Positions 61,958 through 64,000 of a DNA stretch of 64,000 nt are shown here, piece after piece. The notes under the pieces are model-generated. The model ran no database searches. It was given only the letters and a program-made list of their open reading frames with translations, and was not told where the DNA came from. Made by a program: the position numbers and the translations under genes. This DNA comes from Gemmatimonadota bacterium (lineage in GTDB: Bacteria > Latescibacterota > UBA2968 > UBA8231): assembly GCA_018672475.1 (NCBI GenBank), contig JABHFS010000163.1, positions 87,323 through 151,322 of the forward strand, read 5' to 3'. Numbering within the stretch: the stretch's first letter is position 1; every line of letters starts with the position of its first letter.

Positions 61958-64000
61958 ATGCTTATGCGCTTTCTACTAATCTCGGTCTTCTGCTCGGCGC
62001 CGATGCTCGGCGCCGAAGAATTTCGCTTCGATGGCCAAGCCGCCTGGTCGACCTGGCAGCGACCGCATGGCCTGGTCGAATTCGACGAGACCGGGCAATT
62101 GCGGCTGGTCAAATACCGCAAGGACATCAACGCCATAGATAACGCGCCCGATTTCACGCACCGGACCCGTTCGCGCGGCGAAAACGTGCCGGGCGGCATC
62201 TGGGAGGCCGGCACCAACCCGACTGATGCCGGTCGTGTTATCGATGGCGATAACACGACCTTCTGGCAAGCTTCGCCCGACGACCCGCTCGGTGACTGGT
62301 TTGTACAAATCGATCTCGGCCGCGCGGTGCTCGCCGAGGAGATTCGTCTGCACTTTCCCGACCAGGAAGGCGCAAGACCCTTCCGCCAGTTCACCGTCTT
62401 CACCGCCACCGGCATCACCTCCGACGCACTCGACGACCTCTTTATCTTCTCGCCGGTCTACCTAACGACACAACCCAATACCGACACTGTAGTTTCGTTC
62501 CCCCTGGCCTTCGACATTCAGGACAGCGCACAGGTCGTCGACACCGATCTCGATATCGACCAGGCAGATATCGATAAATTCCGCCTTATCCAATATATCA
62601 ACTTCACCATCGAAGACTTCGACCCCGAAGGCGCGCTGGCCGAAATCGAAGTCATCACTGCCGGTGACAATATCAGCATCGGCAACGACCAGCGCGGCAG
62701 CATCATCGATGGACTCACCGCCCGCTCCACTGAAAATATTCTCGACGGCGATATGAACACCGCTAGTTCGATCCTACCCGTCGGATTTGAGGGCCGGGTC
62801 CGCACCTGGGAGGAACAGGGCACCTGGTTCTTTATCGATCTAGGCGCCGTATTCTGGGTCGATGAACTCTTCCTCTACGCGCTGAGGCAGCGCGAGGGCA
62901 CCGTCGGGTCGGTCGCCAGTGCACCTCGTGGTTTTACCTTTTGGCATTCGGACGGCACTCGCGTGCTCAGCTCCCAAGTCCCCATCGACGAGGCCTTTGA
63001 CTTCTCCGTACTCATCGATCAACCCGACCCGGAGCCCAACCGCTATCTGCGTTATGCCTTCGAACCGCGCCGCATACGCTATCTATTTTGGCACGCGCAC
63101 AAACCCCAGAACTGGGGATCGCGCTGGACCGAGGTGATGCTCTTTTCGCCGGGGCATCCCGCGCAAGTCGTGATGCGCTCCGATTTCATCGATCTCGGTG
63201 AGGCCGCCGGCGACCAGCGGCCCAAAGTCGTTAGCAATTTGTCCTGGGACGCCGACGTGCCCCCTGGCACCCGCTTGCAATTGCGTTCGCGCTCAGGCAA
63301 CGAACAGAGCCAAATCTTTACCTTCCGCAACAAGATCGGCGAAGAGGTCACCGAAGCTAAATGGCTCAGCTCGCCCAAGGTACTCAGAGGACCGATCGAC
63401 ACAACCGTAGTAGTGAGCGAGACCTGGGACGAGTGGTGCGAAGAATACACCTTCTCCGGCGAGGCCTTCAAATCGCAGAACCCGCGCCGCTTCGTGCAAT
63501 TGGAGATGATCCTCTCGACGGACGATCCGCAGGTCGCGCCCGCGATAAATTCGTTGTCGCTCGAATACGAGGACGCGTTATTGCAAGGTGCGCGCGGCCG
63601 GATCGAACCGAGGGAGGCGCAACCCAATACCGATACCCGCTTTACCTATACGCTGGCTCCAACCGGTGATGCCGAAGATTCGGGTTTTGATCTTTTGCGT
63701 TTCGGCTTGCCTACCACGGCCTCTGATATAACCGTTCACATCGGCAACGCCGACATAGATCCGACCGCCGTCGAGATCGACGACAACGAACTGCTAATCG
63801 ATCTGCCCTTCGCGGTCACCTCCGACACGATCGAAGTAAATTTCACCGCCCGCGTAATACGCAACGCTACGATTATCAGCCTAGAGCTGGGTTCAAGCGA
63901 CAGACCCGGGCTGTGGCAATCGGTCGAGGCCGTATCGCGCCGCGCCAATATGATCATGCTGCCCGAGTTGATCGGCACGAACCAACTCATCGGCAATCTC
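61958..64000 (+). CDS. Secreted discoidin-like surface protein, cut by the window end
   Basis: 681 codons are open to the edge. The start is the ATG at 61958 or the one at 61964; both give a signal peptide ending near LGAEE. Two discoidin-like modules: VIDGDNTTFWQASPDD with WFVQIDLGRAVLAEEIRLHF (about 89-130), and NILDGDMNTASSILPVG with WFFIDLGAVFWVDELFLYAL (about 261-310). SNLSWDADVPPGTRLQLRSR and a DTRFTYTLAP segment match the FlgD-Ig paralogues, so an Ig tail is expected beyond 64000. It is closest in plan to the 1010-residue protein of the operon. Confidence 0.8.
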   Translation, partial: MLMRFLLISVFCSAPMLGAEEFRFDGQAAWSTWQRPHGLVEFDETGQLRLVKYRKDINAIDNAPDFTHRTRSRGENVPGGIWEAGTNPTDAGRVIDGDNTTFWQASPDDPLGDWFVQIDLGRAVLAEEIRLHFPDQEGARPFRQFTVFTATGITSDALDDLFIFSPVYLTTQPNTDTVVSFPLAFDIQDSAQVVDTDLDIDQADIDKFRLIQYINFTIEDFDPEGALAEIEVITAGDNISIGNDQRGSIIDGLTARSTENILDGDMNTASSILPVGFEGRVRTWEEQGTWFFIDLGAVFWVDELFLYALRQREGTVGSVASAPRGFTFWHSDGTRVLSSQVPIDEAFDFSVLIDQPDPEPNRYLRYAFEPRRIRYLFWHAHKPQNWGSRWTEVMLFSPGHPAQVVMRSDFIDLGEAAGDQRPKVVSNLSWDADVPPGTRLQLRSRSGNEQSQIFTFRNKIGEEVTEAKWLSSPKVLRGPIDTTVVVSETWDEWCEEYTFSGEAFKSQNPRRFVQLEMILSTDDPQVAPAINSLSLEYEDALLQGARGRIEPREAQPNTDTRFTYTLAPTGDAEDSGFDLLRFGLPTTASDITVHIGNADIDPTAVEIDDNELLIDLPFAVTSDTIEVNFTARVIRNATIISLELGSSDRPGLWQSVEAVSRRANMIMLPELIGTNQLIGNL

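Noticed and set aside
1..64000. tRNA, rRNA or CRISPR features
   Set aside because: No cloverleaf-like segment, rRNA-like conserved block or regularly spaced direct repeats were seen on either strand by reading; a covariance-model scan was not possible.

Overview
The window is a GC-rich, densely coded bacterial chromosome segment with about 40 intact genes, several broken ones and no RNA genes, CRISPR arrays or recognisable transposases. Many products are lipoproteins or secreted proteins, and there are repeated DUF6785/DUF6784-type membrane proteins, PhyH dioxygenases, CBM9-like proteins and large surface proteins ending in a FlgD-like Ig domain. That mix suggests an uncultivated Gram-negative of the FCB side of the tree, most like Latescibacterota (WS3) or Poribacteria. 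This assignment is inferred from gene content; no rRNA or marker gene is present to prove it.

Layout. 1-5.6 kb: an Ldh/Mdh-type dehydrogenase (cut by the window edge), a DUF4159 membrane protein, a frameshifted response regulator, a nucleotide-sugar-type epimerase, and an L-rhamnose mutarotase gene behind a broken SDR gene. 5.65-7.33 kb: a subtilisin-like lipoprotein gene with its own terminator appears to have been inserted into that SDR gene. The SDR N-terminus lies on the far side, and two pairs of diverged direct repeats flank the insert. 7.4-20.6 kb: a sugar-acid and sugar catabolism region with an ABC importer (binding protein and two permeases, no ATPase), a BNR sialidase-like protein, an FKBP lipoprotein, a PPC/DUF296 protein, a tartronate-semialdehyde-reductase-like enzyme, an epimerase, three PhyH oxygenases, an SDR lacking its catalytic Tyr, a TIM-barrel-like protein and a CBM9 protein. 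20.6-27.5 kb: two intact DUF6785/6784 membrane proteins and the tail of a third, with a PLP desulfhydrase-like enzyme and an SGNH hydrolase between them.

27.5-44.2 kb is the most coherent block. Seven tightly spaced, co-directional genes encode a parvulin chaperone lipoprotein, a TPR lipoprotein, a TPR/FG-GAP/UnbV lipoprotein, a 1010-residue surface protein with a FlgD-Ig tail, an 888-residue predicted outer-membrane protein, a GT-C glycosyltransferase fused to TPRs and a membrane spermidine-synthase-like protein fused to TPRs. It reads like an envelope assembly or decoration module for the FlgD-Ig surface proteins. 44.2-48.7 kb holds two divergent members of that surface family. 48.9-55.4 kb holds CBM9, creatininase, DUF4380-like and unknown genes. 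55.6-57.6 kb holds housekeeping genes (adenylate kinase, a TPR protein, tRNA-dihydrouridine synthase). 57.6-59.3 kb holds a lipoprotein and an L-rhamnonate-dehydratase-like enzyme. 59.4-64 kb holds one decayed, one intact and one window-truncated FlgD-Ig-type surface gene.

A recurring theme is a C-terminal fragment of a paralogue lying directly upstream of an intact paralogue (DUF4159, DUF6785/6784, FlgD-Ig), as expected from tandem duplication followed by deletion. All assignments come from reading the sequence; no database search was run.
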